Position numbers and translations under genes: made by a program. A stretch of DNA of 51,964 nucleotides. It comes from Basidiobolus meristosporus CBS 931.73. Its lineage: Eukaryota; Basidiobolomycota; Basidiobolomycetes; Basidiobolales; Basidiobolaceae. Of the stretch, positions 1-9,436 are shown piece by piece. Every line of letters begins with the position of its first letter. Within the stretch, counting starts at the first letter, position 1. The notes beneath the pieces were generated by a model. That model saw only the letters and a list, made by a program, of their open reading frames with translations. It was not told the DNA's origin and did no database searches. The stretch is taken from positions 1 to 51,964 of the forward strand of contig MCFE01000622.1 of assembly GCA_002104905.1 (NCBI GenBank). The letters run 5' to 3'.

Positions 1-165
1 TAAACAGGGCTGTAAACCATTACAGCAATGTCATCAGCTAATATCCTGCATTCCGGGAAGTATTTGTGTATCTTTCTCCGGGTACCCAGGTGATGTACGC
101 GACATCGTTTTCAGCGTGACCACAACAAAAAAGGGCTGTCAGATAGACAGCCTAAGCTATCAAAC
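1..165. repeat. Spacer direct repeat, left copy
   Basis: This stretch recurs at about 2735-2895 in the same orientation with a small number of substitutions (both contain the GGGTACCCAGGTGATGTACG stretch and the AAGGGCTGTCAGATAGACA stretch). The spacing of ~2.73 kb is about one gene plus its spacer, so the array appears to have grown by tandem duplication including intergenic DNA. The left end is cut by the window edge. No gene is seen in 1-410. Confidence 0.85.
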
Positions 166-410
166 AATTGGCACTAATATTGATGGGCTCCCTTTTGGCC
201 TAATCATTGTATTTCCAAGTTTTCAATGGGCGATGTGCAGGCTATAATACGGCATTGCAAAAGCCTCATCGTCTGACATCCCGCAATTTGTGAAATATTT
301 GAATATCCTTCACCAGTTGGTTTTGTGCCATATTTGTGAATACCTAAATCTGGACAATCTTGGTTACCCATTTGGCGCTGATTTCCATCAGCATTTATCC
401 CGCTTGCGTG

Positions 411-485
411 CAATACCATAGAGATAAAAGTTTAACCATCAAATAGTATTCGATATCATCCAAATCTAGGAATGTACCGAGAGAA
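411..485 (+). promoter_or_regulatory. Family upstream element of the 649 gene
   Basis: A conserved block seen before most members of the membrane-protein family. The core here reads AGTTTAACCATC, then TATTCGATATCATCC, AAATCTAGG and AATGTACC. A TATAAA box follows at 598-603, 46 bp before the ATG. The closest relative is the block at 10940-11012. Whether it is a protein-binding site or merely duplicated spacer cannot be decided from one window, but it is better preserved than the DNA on either side. Confidence 0.65.
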
Positions 486-648
486 ATTCTCTAGACCTCA
501 ACAACCACGGCAGATGACAGACATGATTTATCACTATTGAAGGTACCTCAATGGCATTGGGGTTCAACAATCCCTGATCAAACCACTACGTTGCGAATAT
601 AAATGCATCGAAGCTGCTCATCTTGCCTTCACCTTCTAGAATCAATCA

Positions 649-1815
649 ATGGCGGTTGTTTACGAACTGAACAACACAGTATTTTTAGTGTTGTGTGGAC
701 TTTCTGGATTCTGCAGCATAATACTCGGTTCCTCTCTTGCAGGAACTTTGGATATTAGGGATGTGGACCATCCTGAAAATACTCACAATAGTAACATCAA
801 AATGGATATGATATTACCATTATCTGTAATGCGACACTTCATCACACAGCTTATTGGGATCGAGTTGATCAAAACCAACAAAAAGTCTTTGAAAACGGTG
901 GTTCAGTCTGTCTTCGAGGGAAGCGCTTACTTGGTGAATCCCCTGGTGCAAAATAGCAATATAGGAATATCAGTTAGCGCCGAGAAATATGAAAGTAAAC
1001 CGAATCCATCCAAGAAACTTGAGTTGTCGCTAATAGATCACCCGGATATACGCATGGCAGTGGAATCTGGATGTCTAACAAGAGTGAAGGAAAAAGACGT
1101 ACCTTTGCTGATGCGCAGAGATCTAGCGGTGTATCGTATATCAGGGAACAGATTTATCTCTTACCTGGGAAGTATAACCGCACTGTGTGTGACCTCCCTG
1201 TGGATTCATTGCATCTATGTAGTTACTCGAAACTTGCAGAATCATAATGGCACACCTGGAGCTAAGAGGATCATGGTTCTAACGATTCCGTTGCTTTTTA
1301 TCCCACTACTCTGTAGAACATCATTATATAAGGGTCCTGTAATTGTCCATGTCGAGGATGATGATGGTTGTTCCAAAAGCATAAATTTCACTGAGTCAAA
1401 AATCCGTGGCAATGAATCCGATGAGAGGAACACAAGAGACGGCTCTGACGTAGGCGATTTGATTTATCAGAAGATGCTCATCCGTTATAGGATTCAGCGA
1501 ATCGTGGGCTCACTGTTCTTTATGCTGCTATTTTATGCAGTATACTTTGCGATATCTGCAATAGCTTCTATGGATACTGATACCGATTCGACAGATCAGA
1601 ATTCGTACTGGTATATATTTGGTTATTATGTTATAACTTTCACCAAACTCTGCAGACTTGCGGAACCAATGGTCCATTGTCTTTTGTGCTACATTTCGCT
1701 AGGTAAAGTCGTTTTTCATCAGCGAAAACCATTGCAAGTACTCTCGATGTGTGAGAAAATCTTAACAGTGATATATTATGTAGTTACCCCTTCGGCAAAT
1801 TTTAGCGCAGTGTAG
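649..1815 (+). CDS. Subtelomeric multi-pass membrane protein family, member A
   Basis: Single-exon gene of 388 residues; function unknown. An N-terminal hydrophobic segment (~8-32) is followed by a soluble stretch with the family motif RHFITQLIG (~62-70), a 'SKKLELS' block (~121-127) and 'VYRISGN' (161-167), then hydrophobic segments at ~170-193, ~210-222, ~290-312 and two or three more to the C-terminus, including CRLAEPMVHCLLCY. The start is fixed by the TATA box 46 bp upstream and by alignment with the other copies. Closest paralogue by eye is the gene at 11163, which shares 'HPEN' after TM1 and a very similar upstream region. A downstream AATAAA-like signal follows at ~1819. I know no named family with these motifs; a membrane location is inferred from hydrophobicity only. 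Confidence 0.85.
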   Translation: MAVVYELNNTVFLVLCGLSGFCSIILGSSLAGTLDIRDVDHPENTHNSNIKMDMILPLSVMRHFITQLIGIELIKTNKKSLKTVVQSVFEGSAYLVNPLVQNSNIGISVSAEKYESKPNPSKKLELSLIDHPDIRMAVESGCLTRVKEKDVPLLMRRDLAVYRISGNRFISYLGSITALCVTSLWIHCIYVVTRNLQNHNGTPGAKRIMVLTIPLLFIPLLCRTSLYKGPVIVHVEDDDGCSKSINFTESKIRGNESDERNTRDGSDVGDLIYQKMLIRYRIQRIVGSLFFMLLFYAVYFAISAIASMDTDTDSTDQNSYWYIFGYYVITFTKLCRLAEPMVHCLLCYISLGKVVFHQRKPLQVLSMCEKILTVIYYVVTPSANFSAV

Positions 1816-1845
1816 GAAATAAAAGGCAATTTCTGTATACTTCAG

Positions 1846-2146
1846 ATGTATACACCACGCTCATATTTGTCACAGTCAAAGCTGGTGATAATCCAGTAAA
1901 TGAAGACCAAGTTCCAAAACCCAGGCAGGAAGTTTTATCTGCATTTGTTACCGGCCTGGGTGGGTAGATAGAATTATCTGCTACGGTGACTATGCAGAGC
2001 CAGCAGTACATTGTCTAGAATGTCTGTTCCGACTGTGCATGGCGACTTTCTCCAATAGTCGTATCTTGAAAGCACTTTCGTATTGCGAAAATGGCTTGCA
2101 TTATATAGATCTCCTTCTATTACCTATGGCATTCTTTACCTTTTGA
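1846..2146 (+). pseudogene. Family C-terminal remnant
   Basis: Translation gives SDVYTTLIFVTVKAGDNP, matching the family's 'SVYKGPVFVTV' segment. After a stop and a gap it resumes in frame as YGDYAEPAVHCLECLF and continues to LLLLPMAFFTF followed by TGA. This aligns with the family C-terminal 'RLAEPMVHC...LSICEKIL...LPIANF' block. The N-terminal two thirds are missing and the join is internally deleted. It lies just 30 bp behind the intact copy at 649. Confidence 0.75.
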
Positions 2147-2734
2147 AAAAGCATCAGCATTAAATATAAGACCTGTAGATCTATGTTGCCGCGATGGTAC
2201 CTTCGGGAACCCTAATGATCATTAAAGGCTTCGATTGCGATCTACCATCATTAATATCGCATCACTCTCGTACATATCAATACCACGAATGTTGAAAAAC
2301 ATGCCCTAATAATGAGCCACAAGTTCGTTTTATTTGCATCATATTGTTTCATTCATTAATATAGTAAAGGGCTTCAGAAAATAGCATACAAAGGTTTCTC
2401 TTCTACAATAACGATGCCACGAATGGAAATGGATTGTACTTGAGTAAATTCATAAAATCGGTGAACTAACATCAACGCTCCACTCAAACAATGTGACCAG
2501 TATACTATGATGGTCACAAACACTTTCAGGAGTATTCATGTATATATATATGGTTGCACGCAATGGTGTGGTAATACTAGCTATATGGTATGTTTGAAGT
2601 GGACTATATAATAGCTTATTTCAGCACACTGTCTGTGATGTATCTGGACAAGTATGATGCAACGTATATCGTGGTAGTGGTTAAGAGGCCAAAATCGTTC
2701 GGTAATCCTATTCTTTCGACTGTTCAAAATATAA
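2147..2734. other. Gene-free spacer
   Basis: AT-rich DNA between the remnant at 1846-2146 and the spacer repeat. It contains a short (TA)n run near 2540. I see no family relic, RNA gene or convincing open reading frame here. Confidence 0.5.
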
Positions 2735-2895
2735 ACATGGCTATAAATCATTACCGCAACGTCATCAACTAATATCCTGCATTCCGTGAAGTATTTGTGT
2801 ATCTTTCTCCGGGTACCCAGGTGATGTACGCAACAACGTTTTCAGCGTGACCACAATAAAAAAGGGCTGTCAGATAGACAACCCAAGTTATCCAA
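2735..2895. repeat. Spacer direct repeat, right copy
   Basis: Second copy of the block at 1-165, same orientation. It lies about 0.4 kb upstream of the member at 3304; the left copy lies about 0.5 kb upstream of the member at 649. This fits a duplicated 'spacer plus gene' unit. Confidence 0.85.
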
Positions 2896-3104
2896 TATAA
2901 GGCTTTATAATTTCTGGCCTTCCTATTGAATGATCCTGTGATTTCCAGAATACTTAGCTGGCCAATACATCCTACACGTATGAATATTGTTGTGTAAGGC
3001 GGATCGGTATGGTAAAATATGAGTATCATTATTCATGTGCTATCCGCCTGGCTCTGATAAGTCTATGGGCTGTCCACATGGTACTGGTAAATCCTAACAA
3101 TATA

Positions 3105-3187
3105 TCAATACCACACTTCGCGGGGTAGAAGTTTATCCATCAACGAATGTTCGATAGCATACAAATCTAAGAATGAATGGATAAAAC
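3105..3187 (+). promoter_or_regulatory. Family upstream element of the 3304 gene
   Basis: Variant of the shared block: TCAATACCAC, then GTAGAAGTTTATCCATC, GTTCGATAGCAT, AAATCTAAGAATG and GGATAAAA. A TATAAG box lies at 3254-3259, 45 bp before the ATG at 3304, the same spacing as at the 649 and 19401 members. Confidence 0.65.
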
Positions 3188-3303
3188 AGTTTCCGATTCG
3201 AACAGGCACATGATATGTTATTCAATTTACAGATAAATCCATTTGATTACGAGTATAAGAGCTCTCACATACTCTGGCATTTACGATACAACCTGATTTA
3301 ATT

Positions 3304-4422
3304 ATGCTTGACTACGTTTTGAAAGACACCACATTAAAAGTACTGTTTTCGCTTTCTTCGTCCTCATCCTTGATACTCCTACTCTTTTTTGGGGCGAAAC
3401 GCATTGTTTTCGAAGCAAGTTATGGTAAAAAAAGCGCCACTGGCGACTATGAGAGGGCTATAACATTCCCATTATTTGCGGTTCGATACTACATCACACA
3501 GTTGGTGGGAATTAAGTTGGTCAAAACTGATCAAAAATCGGTGAAAATGGTGATTCAGTCCGTCTTCTCAGGAAATGCCTTCTTGGTGAATCCTCGCCCC
3601 CAAAATCGCACAAGTACTGCAGTTGCCATTAAGAAGCTTGAGTTGTCACTGCTGGATCAACCGACCACTCGCATAAAACCAGAATACAGATCCTTGATCA
3701 GGGTAAAGGAAGAAGACGTACCCTTGCTACTGCAAAGTGATCTATCGGTGTATCGCATACCCAAAAACAAGATTGTTTCTTACTTTGGAGGTATAGGCGC
3801 CCTGTGCGTGATATCCCTGTGGATATATAACCTTTATATAATTATACGAAGCCTGAAAAGCCTTGGCTACATACCCGGAGCTAATGCGAACACAAACCTA
3901 ATGTGGCCGACCATGTTCATTCCTCTTCTATGGAATACCTCAGTATATAAGGGCCCGGTGTTTGTCGCAGTTAATAGCTGTCCCAAGAATTTGGATTTCA
4001 TTGAGCCACAAGCCCATAGCAACGGATCCAATGTAAGGTGCACCACAGAAAGCACAGACATAAGCATTTCGACTCAAAAAATACTCGTTCGTTATAGAAT
4101 CCAGCGACTCTTGGGCTCGCTACTTTATATGATCTTGTATTATGCAGTATACTTTGTAATAGCCGTATTAGCTACTATGGACACTATCATCGATACTGCA
4201 GATGAGAACCCACACCTTACTATGTTTGTTAACGGTTGTCTCGTTTTTCTCAGTTTCTGTAGACTTGCGGAGCCGATGGTACATTGCATTTTAAGCATCA
4301 TTTTATTAGGTCAAGTGGTCATTCATCACCAAAAACTATTACTAGTTCTCTCGATATGTGAGAAGATCTTATCAACGATCTATATTTTCGTTTTGCCTAT
4401 TGCAAATTTTGCCGTGGTATAA
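3304..4422 (+). CDS. Subtelomeric multi-pass membrane protein family, member B
   Basis: Single-exon gene of 372 residues, function unknown. I use it as the layout reference. TM1 is ~11-30. A soluble segment of ~39-157 contains RYYITQLVG (61-69), KTDQKS (74-79), IQSVFSGNAFLVNP (84-97), KKLELSLLDQP (110-120) and RVKEEDVPLLL (133-143). TM2 is ~158-182. SLGYIPGA (186-193) is followed by a semi-hydrophobic stretch at 199-214 and YKGPVF (215-220). RIQRLLGSLLYM (265-276) opens TM4 (~267-291). RLAEPMVHC (320-328) lies inside the hydrophobic stretch 306-338. The last segment is ~346-370. That predicts five to seven membrane crossings. The ATG is supported by TATAAG 45 bp upstream. Confidence 0.85.
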   Translation: MLDYVLKDTTLKVLFSLSSSSSLILLLFFGAKRIVFEASYGKKSATGDYERAITFPLFAVRYYITQLVGIKLVKTDQKSVKMVIQSVFSGNAFLVNPRPQNRTSTAVAIKKLELSLLDQPTTRIKPEYRSLIRVKEEDVPLLLQSDLSVYRIPKNKIVSYFGGIGALCVISLWIYNLYIIIRSLKSLGYIPGANANTNLMWPTMFIPLLWNTSVYKGPVFVAVNSCPKNLDFIEPQAHSNGSNVRCTTESTDISISTQKILVRYRIQRLLGSLLYMILYYAVYFVIAVLATMDTIIDTADENPHLTMFVNGCLVFLSFCRLAEPMVHCILSIILLGQVVIHHQKLLLVLSICEKILSTIYIFVLPIANFAVV

Positions 4423-4749
4423 TATAATAAATGGTCTCAAAAACCGGTAAATAAAGTTTGGACTCTTACTATACAAGAATATAAGGGATATATACAACTC
4501 AATTTGAATACGTACACCTATTAGCACATGCAGTCACTCGATCATGTTAAGATCCATTTCCAGAAATCCGGAATCTCGGAAACCCATAAACCAACGCCCA
4601 CATGGTTCGAATATCTCACCTAATTAATTCTTTTACGCAGGGAAAGTTATCCAATACTAGCAAGATAAAAGAAAACGTGACTTTGGCGTATGCACGGACT
4701 GTCCGAATGACTGTGTTTAGTCTCAATGATTGAGAGATAAATTATTGGC

Positions 4750-4885
4750 CACCAAGGAATATTCGATACCCTTTAATCTAAAAATGTACGAATAAAGTTA
4801 TGCTGTTCTTTTGGAGGTGAAGGTGAACCTGCAAGGAATATTCGATACCTACACACAAGAATGCACAGAAAAAATTGGTTCGATT
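4750..4885 (+). promoter_or_regulatory. Two tandem upstream elements before a dead copy
   Basis: GGAATATTCGATACC occurs at ~4755 and GGAATATTCGATACCTAC at ~4835, each followed by degenerate 'aATGtACgaATAAA' or 'AATGCACAGAAAAAATTGGTTCGA' tails. The element is duplicated here, ahead of the pseudogene that becomes recognisable at ~4921. Confidence 0.55.
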
Positions 4886-4920
4886 TCAAAACACACGGCA
4901 TATGATTAATGGATGCTATA

Positions 4921-5873
4921 GCTGTGTTGGGGGTTTTATTCATTTCGCGGTATATGTGAGATCAGTTTAGACCAATATCGAGCTATTGCCTTTCCATTGT
5001 TTGCAGTCTGACTTCTTGTCACAGAGTTTGTGGGGATTGAGTCAATCAAAACCGGTCAAGAATGTACGAAAATGGCGATTCAGTCTGTCTTCGAGGGAAA
5101 TGCATTCTTTGTTGATCCTCGTACGCAAAGCGACATGACAAGCATTAAAAATGGCGCTGGGAAAGATCAAAGCAAACCAAACCCATCGAAGAAACTTTTT
5201 AGTATCAATTGATGAACCGAATGCTCGCATAACAACAGAATATGAATATCTGACAAAGGTGAATGAAGAAGGTATCTATCTGCTACTACAAAGTAATTTA
5301 TTGGTGTATCGTATAACTGAAAACAAGACTATATCCTACGTGAGCAGTATTGGTGTTCTCTGTATGACGTTCTTCTGGATGTATAGTATTTATGTAATTA
5401 CATGAAGCCCGATGAACGTTGGTTACATAAGTGGAGCTAAAAAGATCAGTATAAGGACATTAATCACTGTGAATGCAGATGATTGTCCTATTAGTATATA
5501 ATATATAGAATCATCCAATGTAAACAAGAAAATATGGAATTCCAACACCGATAATTTGACTCAAAAAGAAGCTCTCATTCATGTTCTCGGCTCATTGTTC
5601 TATATGATCTTGTTCTATTCAGCATACTGTAGATATGCAGTATTGGTTGTTCCTGAGGTCAATGCAGAATCCACAGAACAGAAAATGATCGGTTTCCCAG
5701 CGTTTTTTCGGTACAGTGCATGTCTAGAGCCAGCGACGTATAGCATTCGATGTTTGATCTCCTTGAGTCAAGCAAAATTCAGTCGACCTCAATTATCGCT
5801 TTGGCGTGAGTTTGTTATTTCACTCATACATGCCATTCTCATACCCGCGACAAATTTACTTCCGTCGTTGTGA
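4921..5873 (+). pseudogene. Broken family member
   Basis: Family homology starts around 4965 (YRAIAFPLFAV, then a TGA in place of the usual Arg). It continues with FVGIESIKTGQE and IQSVFEGNAFFVDP, frameshifts near 5195 into SIDEPNARITTEYEYLTKVN and LVYRITENK, hits a stop at 5403 after the TM2 region, loses most of the KGP loop, and resumes at 5556 with LIHVLGSLFYMILFYSAY to a natural-looking stop at 5873. TM1 is unrecognisable. At least two in-frame stops, one frameshift and one deletion make expression of a full protein implausible. Confidence 0.85.
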
Positions 5874-5997
5874 AAGAACGTGTTGCCAAGCAAATTAATT
5901 ATAGAGAACCCAATCACTAACTCAACGCTACGATCTAGTGATCGGAGAGTGAATAAAGAGCGATGAAAAGCTTTGAAATGAGTGACCCGTTTCTCGT

Positions 5998-6141
5998 ACG
6001 GGGCTGTTGGTGCATTGCATATTACTAGGTCAAGCATTTTTTCGACACCAAAAACTGTTGCATCTTCTCTCAATTTGTGAGAAAATTTTAACAGGGGTTC
6101 ATCGAATTGTTTACCCTCTTGCAAATGCAACCGCACTATAA
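5998..6141 (+). pseudogene. Family C-terminal fragment
   Basis: In frame this reads LLVHCILLGQAFFRHQKLL, HLLSICEKILTGVHRIVYPL and ANATAL, then TAA. It is a clean copy of the family's last ~45 codons without upstream gene. It lies 125 bp behind the pseudogene at 4921-5873, so two C-termini sit in tandem, which implies an unequal exchange or an internal deletion of a neighbouring copy. Confidence 0.8.
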
Positions 6142-6203
6142 AGCATTAATGGACTTCAAGTATTAGAATACACAGTTCTTAAAAACGTTATATATATATA
6201 CTG

Positions 6204-6252
6204 ATTTTGTGCCACTGTAGCTTGTTTCTGTGTATTCCAAGAGTTGGCACCA
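6204..6252 (+). repeat. Conserved 3' flank, copy 1
   Basis: TTTGTGCCACTGTAGCTTGT and TCCAAGAGTTGGCACCAC closely match the sequence at about 12386-12434. Both lie 60-70 bp after a family stop codon (6141 and 12317), so it is probably a shared 3' UTR or terminator region. Confidence 0.6.
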
Positions 6253-6588
6253 CTACGTATACAATGTTCTGACTTCACTCTTGTACAGGAATGTGTAACC
6301 GTGAAGTTGATAGCTTAGCACCCAACTTACGCGATTAGCATATATAGAAGTGCTATACACAAGGTTGTATTTAGCACTTTATCATGATCTGCCAAGACGT
6401 AATAAGATTTTCAATTCTTGAAGTGCATACACTCTGCTGTACGAATACTCCCATATGAAATAGAACAATAAATGCTTTGAATACAAATTTGACAGAGGCT
6501 GAGAAGCCAATACTATGTAAGGTAATGACTGCGACATTTTCCCTGATTGTGTATTTCAATACAACTAGCCCAAGAATCTAAGTCTAAA

Positions 6589-6660
6589 ATGGCAATAAGC
6601 GCATGTGTAGTTTTGTGCCTATGCTGAGCACAGGCAGCCACAGGCATGGTCAATGTTTAT
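6589..6660 (+). other. Spacer block that reads like a signal peptide, copy 1
   Basis: This block and 10767-10835 are related. Both start ATGGCAAT and read MAISACV followed by a Cys/Leu-rich hydrophobic run. The first copy has a stop after 12 codons (CLC then TGA); the second continues to codon 29 (ends EISR). They could be relics of a small secreted-protein gene dispersed with the array, or chance. Low confidence. Confidence 0.25.
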
Positions 6661-6796
6661 TCAATGAGATCACCTATGAATACTTGGCAGTTTAAATTTC
6701 AAACGATCCACAAGGTTCTGAGATTGACCTATATTTGAATGAGACTGTTTAAGGCATATCAGAATGGGCCTAGTAGAAATTGTTATGAAATTTGCC

Positions 6797-6985
6797 ACTA
6801 CCACACCTGTGAGGGTAAAAGTTCATCCATTGGAGAGAATGTTTTACCTTCCCTAGCATTGAATAGATGCGTATTTTAGGACCTGATAGGTATTGGATAT
6901 AAAGTACTCTGAGTACTCTGCTTCACATATTTCCGGATAACAGCATTATTATCTGATATGTGTAGGAGAATCAACAAATATAAAA
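6797..6985 (+). promoter_or_regulatory. Degenerate upstream element and TATA box of the 7034 gene
   Basis: ACCACACCTGTGAGGGTAAA and GTTCATCCATTGG are recognisable at 6797-6840, with the GATATCATCC core lost. A clean TATAAAA lies at 6979-6985, 48 bp before the ATG at 7034. Confidence 0.5.
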
Positions 6986-7033
6986 CCTTTCACATGCCTG
7001 CTCCTGACTTTGAACTTCAAGCCTGCAGTTAAT

Positions 7034-8188
7034 ATGTTTGACTCGGAGTTAAGTGAATATGTGCTTTTGGTGCTTTTTTGCCTTGTTGCTTTCTTTAGCT
7101 TGATGCTTCACTTTAACCTCATAGTGAAAAAAATCGTTTTCAATAGAAACCGGCGGGAGAAACCAACCTGCAGGGATTATGATCTAGCAGTTGGATTTCC
7201 GATATGTGCACTTCGACACTACATCACACAGCTTGTGAATATCGAGCTGATCCCAACTAACCAAAAAGTCCTGAAAGAAGTTATTCGATCTGCCATAGAG
7301 GGTAGTGCTTACTGGGTTAATCATCCCGAACGAGATAATGCTGCAAATGCCTCAAGTAGCACCGAGAATACCGACATTGAATCAAAATCATCCAAGCTGG
7401 TCCTATCGCCAGTAGATCAGCCAGACATTCGCATATCCACAGAATATGGACCTCTGATCAAGGTGAAGGATGAAGACATACACTTGCTATTGGAAAACGA
7501 GATATCGATATCACATGTACCAGAATCGAAGCTGCTTTCTTACCTGAAGAAATTGGGTTTTTGGTGTGCACTACTCTACTGGGTGTATGTAATTCACGAG
7601 ATTTTCCAGAGCTGGCTGAGCCTCGGCTACGTAACCGATGGTCAGATCCTCACAAATCTAACGAATCCATTCTTCCTTATTCCGCTTCTGCACAACACCT
7701 CGGTGTATAAGCCGATGCTATTTATCACCGTAGAAACTGGTGATTTTCCTCCAAGCATGGCTTTTGCTAAACTGGATGCACGAGATGAAAAATCCAATAC
7801 TTGTGATGCAAGCAATACACCGGAAATTCCTGGTTCAAGCAAATCAATGCAGAGGGAAGCCCTTATCCGATATAGCATTCAGCGAATTTTGGGATCCATA
7901 CTGTACATGATCCTATATTACCCACTATATTTTGGATTGGCTGCATTGACTACTTCGAGAGCCGATACTGCCTTTAGCCAAGTGGAATTGACCTACCTAA
8001 TATTCATCAGGTACTGTCTACTTGCAGAACCGATTGTGCCTTGCATCCGTAGCTTAGTTACATTAGGGCAAGTAACGTTTTATCATCCAAATGTATTACG
8101 ACTACTCTCATGGTGTGAATTTATCTTAATGCATGTACATGCCATTCTTTTACCTATTTCATCTATACTATGGATTTTCTTAATTTGA
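7034..8188 (+). CDS. Subtelomeric multi-pass membrane protein family, member C
   Basis: Single-exon gene of 384 residues, function unknown. The frame is open from 7010, but I choose the ATG at 7034 because MFDSELSEYV aligns with the N-terminus of the other copies (MFDYRLDDTAF) and because the TATA box at 6979 is then at the usual distance. It has RHYITQLVN (an Asn where Gly is usual), ELIPTNQK in place of KTDQK, SPVDQPDIRI, KDEDIHLLL, SVYKPM instead of YKGP, and the C-terminal LAEPIVPCIR (Pro where most have His). It is the most diverged intact plus-strand copy, so it is an older lineage within the array. Membrane location is inferred. Confidence 0.85.
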   Translation: MFDSELSEYVLLVLFCLVAFFSLMLHFNLIVKKIVFNRNRREKPTCRDYDLAVGFPICALRHYITQLVNIELIPTNQKVLKEVIRSAIEGSAYWVNHPERDNAANASSSTENTDIESKSSKLVLSPVDQPDIRISTEYGPLIKVKDEDIHLLLENEISISHVPESKLLSYLKKLGFWCALLYWVYVIHEIFQSWLSLGYVTDGQILTNLTNPFFLIPLLHNTSVYKPMLFITVETGDFPPSMAFAKLDARDEKSNTCDASNTPEIPGSSKSMQREALIRYSIQRILGSILYMILYYPLYFGLAALTTSRADTAFSQVELTYLIFIRYCLLAEPIVPCIRSLVTLGQVTFYHPNVLRLLSWCEFILMHVHAILLPISSILWIFLI

Positions 8189-8500
8189 GAAATGAACTAT
8201 TATCAAATGCTCTCAATGCTGGCGAACCATAGCTTAATAAACAGAGGCATTGAAATTATGTAAAGTAAATAAAGAGCACTAGCTAGTTTGACGATATGTA
8301 TAGAAAATGGATAGTAGTTGTAATTATCGACTGTGAGTGTTCCAAGTTTTCAGCATACTACAAAAGATCTTCATGATGTATGTGGTAGATTCAACGGAAG
8401 TAGCGATGTAAATCATTTTGACAGAAGGATCACTAAATCACAAATTCACTTTAACTGTTGCGAAAGGTTTAAATGATTTAGTGCATCAGTCAATATCTTT

Positions 8501-8873
8501 ATGACTGATATTTTAGGCGACTACAGGAATGCCAAAGATAGATTGATATTTTCTGTGTACAGCATCCTTATATCAGGGCCTCCTGTCGCCATGGACATTG
8601 ATGATTGTCCCTTTGGCATGGAGCTTGGCACCTGTATCAATGAATTCAATATATGCAAGACAAAAGCAAATCCTGTTATTGGCGATTTGAATCGAGTTAT
8701 TTATCCACACTAGCTACTATGGCTTTTGTGACTGTATCTACAGCTCAGCAACTGAAACACTCCAATTTTTTTATTTCATACCTCGAATTAGAGTCAGTAG
8801 ACTTGCGGAATATAATGCATCATGTAGTATTGTTCACTAGATACAATATCAGCCCTTTTATACCAACTATTTA
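8501..8873 (+). pseudogene. Very degenerate family remnant
   Basis: One frame contains SGPPVAMDIDDCP, which matches the family's 'YKGPVFVTVEVDDCP' loop. A shifted frame further on contains SSYLSTLATMA (compare 'YFAIAALATMD') and SVDLRNIMHHVVLF (compare 'CRLAEPIMHCVLCF'). The order and spacing match the C-terminal half of the family, but stops and frameshifts are frequent. Confidence 0.6.
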
Positions 8874-8959
8874 ATTGTGCTTAAATGGGGTTGTAAATAC
8901 TTTAATACTACTTCTTACTTGGTATCTCGCAAAAAGAAGATACCATATAAACTGTATTT

Positions 8960-9070
8960 GAAGATGACACACCAAAATCATCCAAGAAACTTGAAATGTC
9001 GCCGATAGATATGTCGAACGCTTGCATCATGAAAAAAATCGATATTTGACAAAGATGAAAGTTGGCACAT
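8960..9070 (+). pseudogene. Family middle-domain fragment
   Basis: In frame: PKSSKKLEMSPIDMSNACIM, then, in a shifted frame, RYLTKMKVG. This equals the family's 'SKKLELSPIDQPDIRI...RYLTKMKEE' block. About 35 codons remain. It is separated from the remnant at 8501-8873 by only ~90 bp, and the two fragments are in reversed N-to-C order relative to an intact gene, so they come from different copies. Confidence 0.65.
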
Positions 9071-9214
9071 TGAGAAGATATCGAAATATCGGGCCATTGT
9101 TTGAAGCACCAATGATGAACATGTTTTACGATCCCAAAAGATGGGACCTAATCAATATAGAATATTAGTCCACTGGCCCACCACATGACTTTGGTAAGCT
9201 TCGGGAACAGATCA

Positions 9215-9373
9215 ATCAATGCCATATTCCAGGGAGGTAAACATTCAACCTTTGAAGAACATCCGATATCATCCAAATCTGAGAATCCACGGTTAATATT
9301 ATATTCGATTTGAACGGGTATGGAACGCTTGCAAGCTGGTGTTGTGGGTGCTTCAACTGAATTCCATATAAAT
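9215..9373 (+). promoter_or_regulatory. Upstream element and TATA box of the 9437 copy
   Basis: One of the best-preserved elements: TCAATGCCATATTCCAGGG, AGGTAAACATTCAACC, AACATCCGATATCATCC and AAATCTGAGAATCC, followed by ATATTCGATTTGAACGGG. TATAAAT lies at 9367-9373. About 260 bp here (from ~9170) matches 18120-18380 closely, so that whole 5' region was copied with the gene. Confidence 0.7.
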
Positions 9374-9436
9374 CCCGTGGAATTGAAATAACGAAGTCCT
9401 CAAACAACCACTTTCGCATTTAACTCTAGGTTGAAT

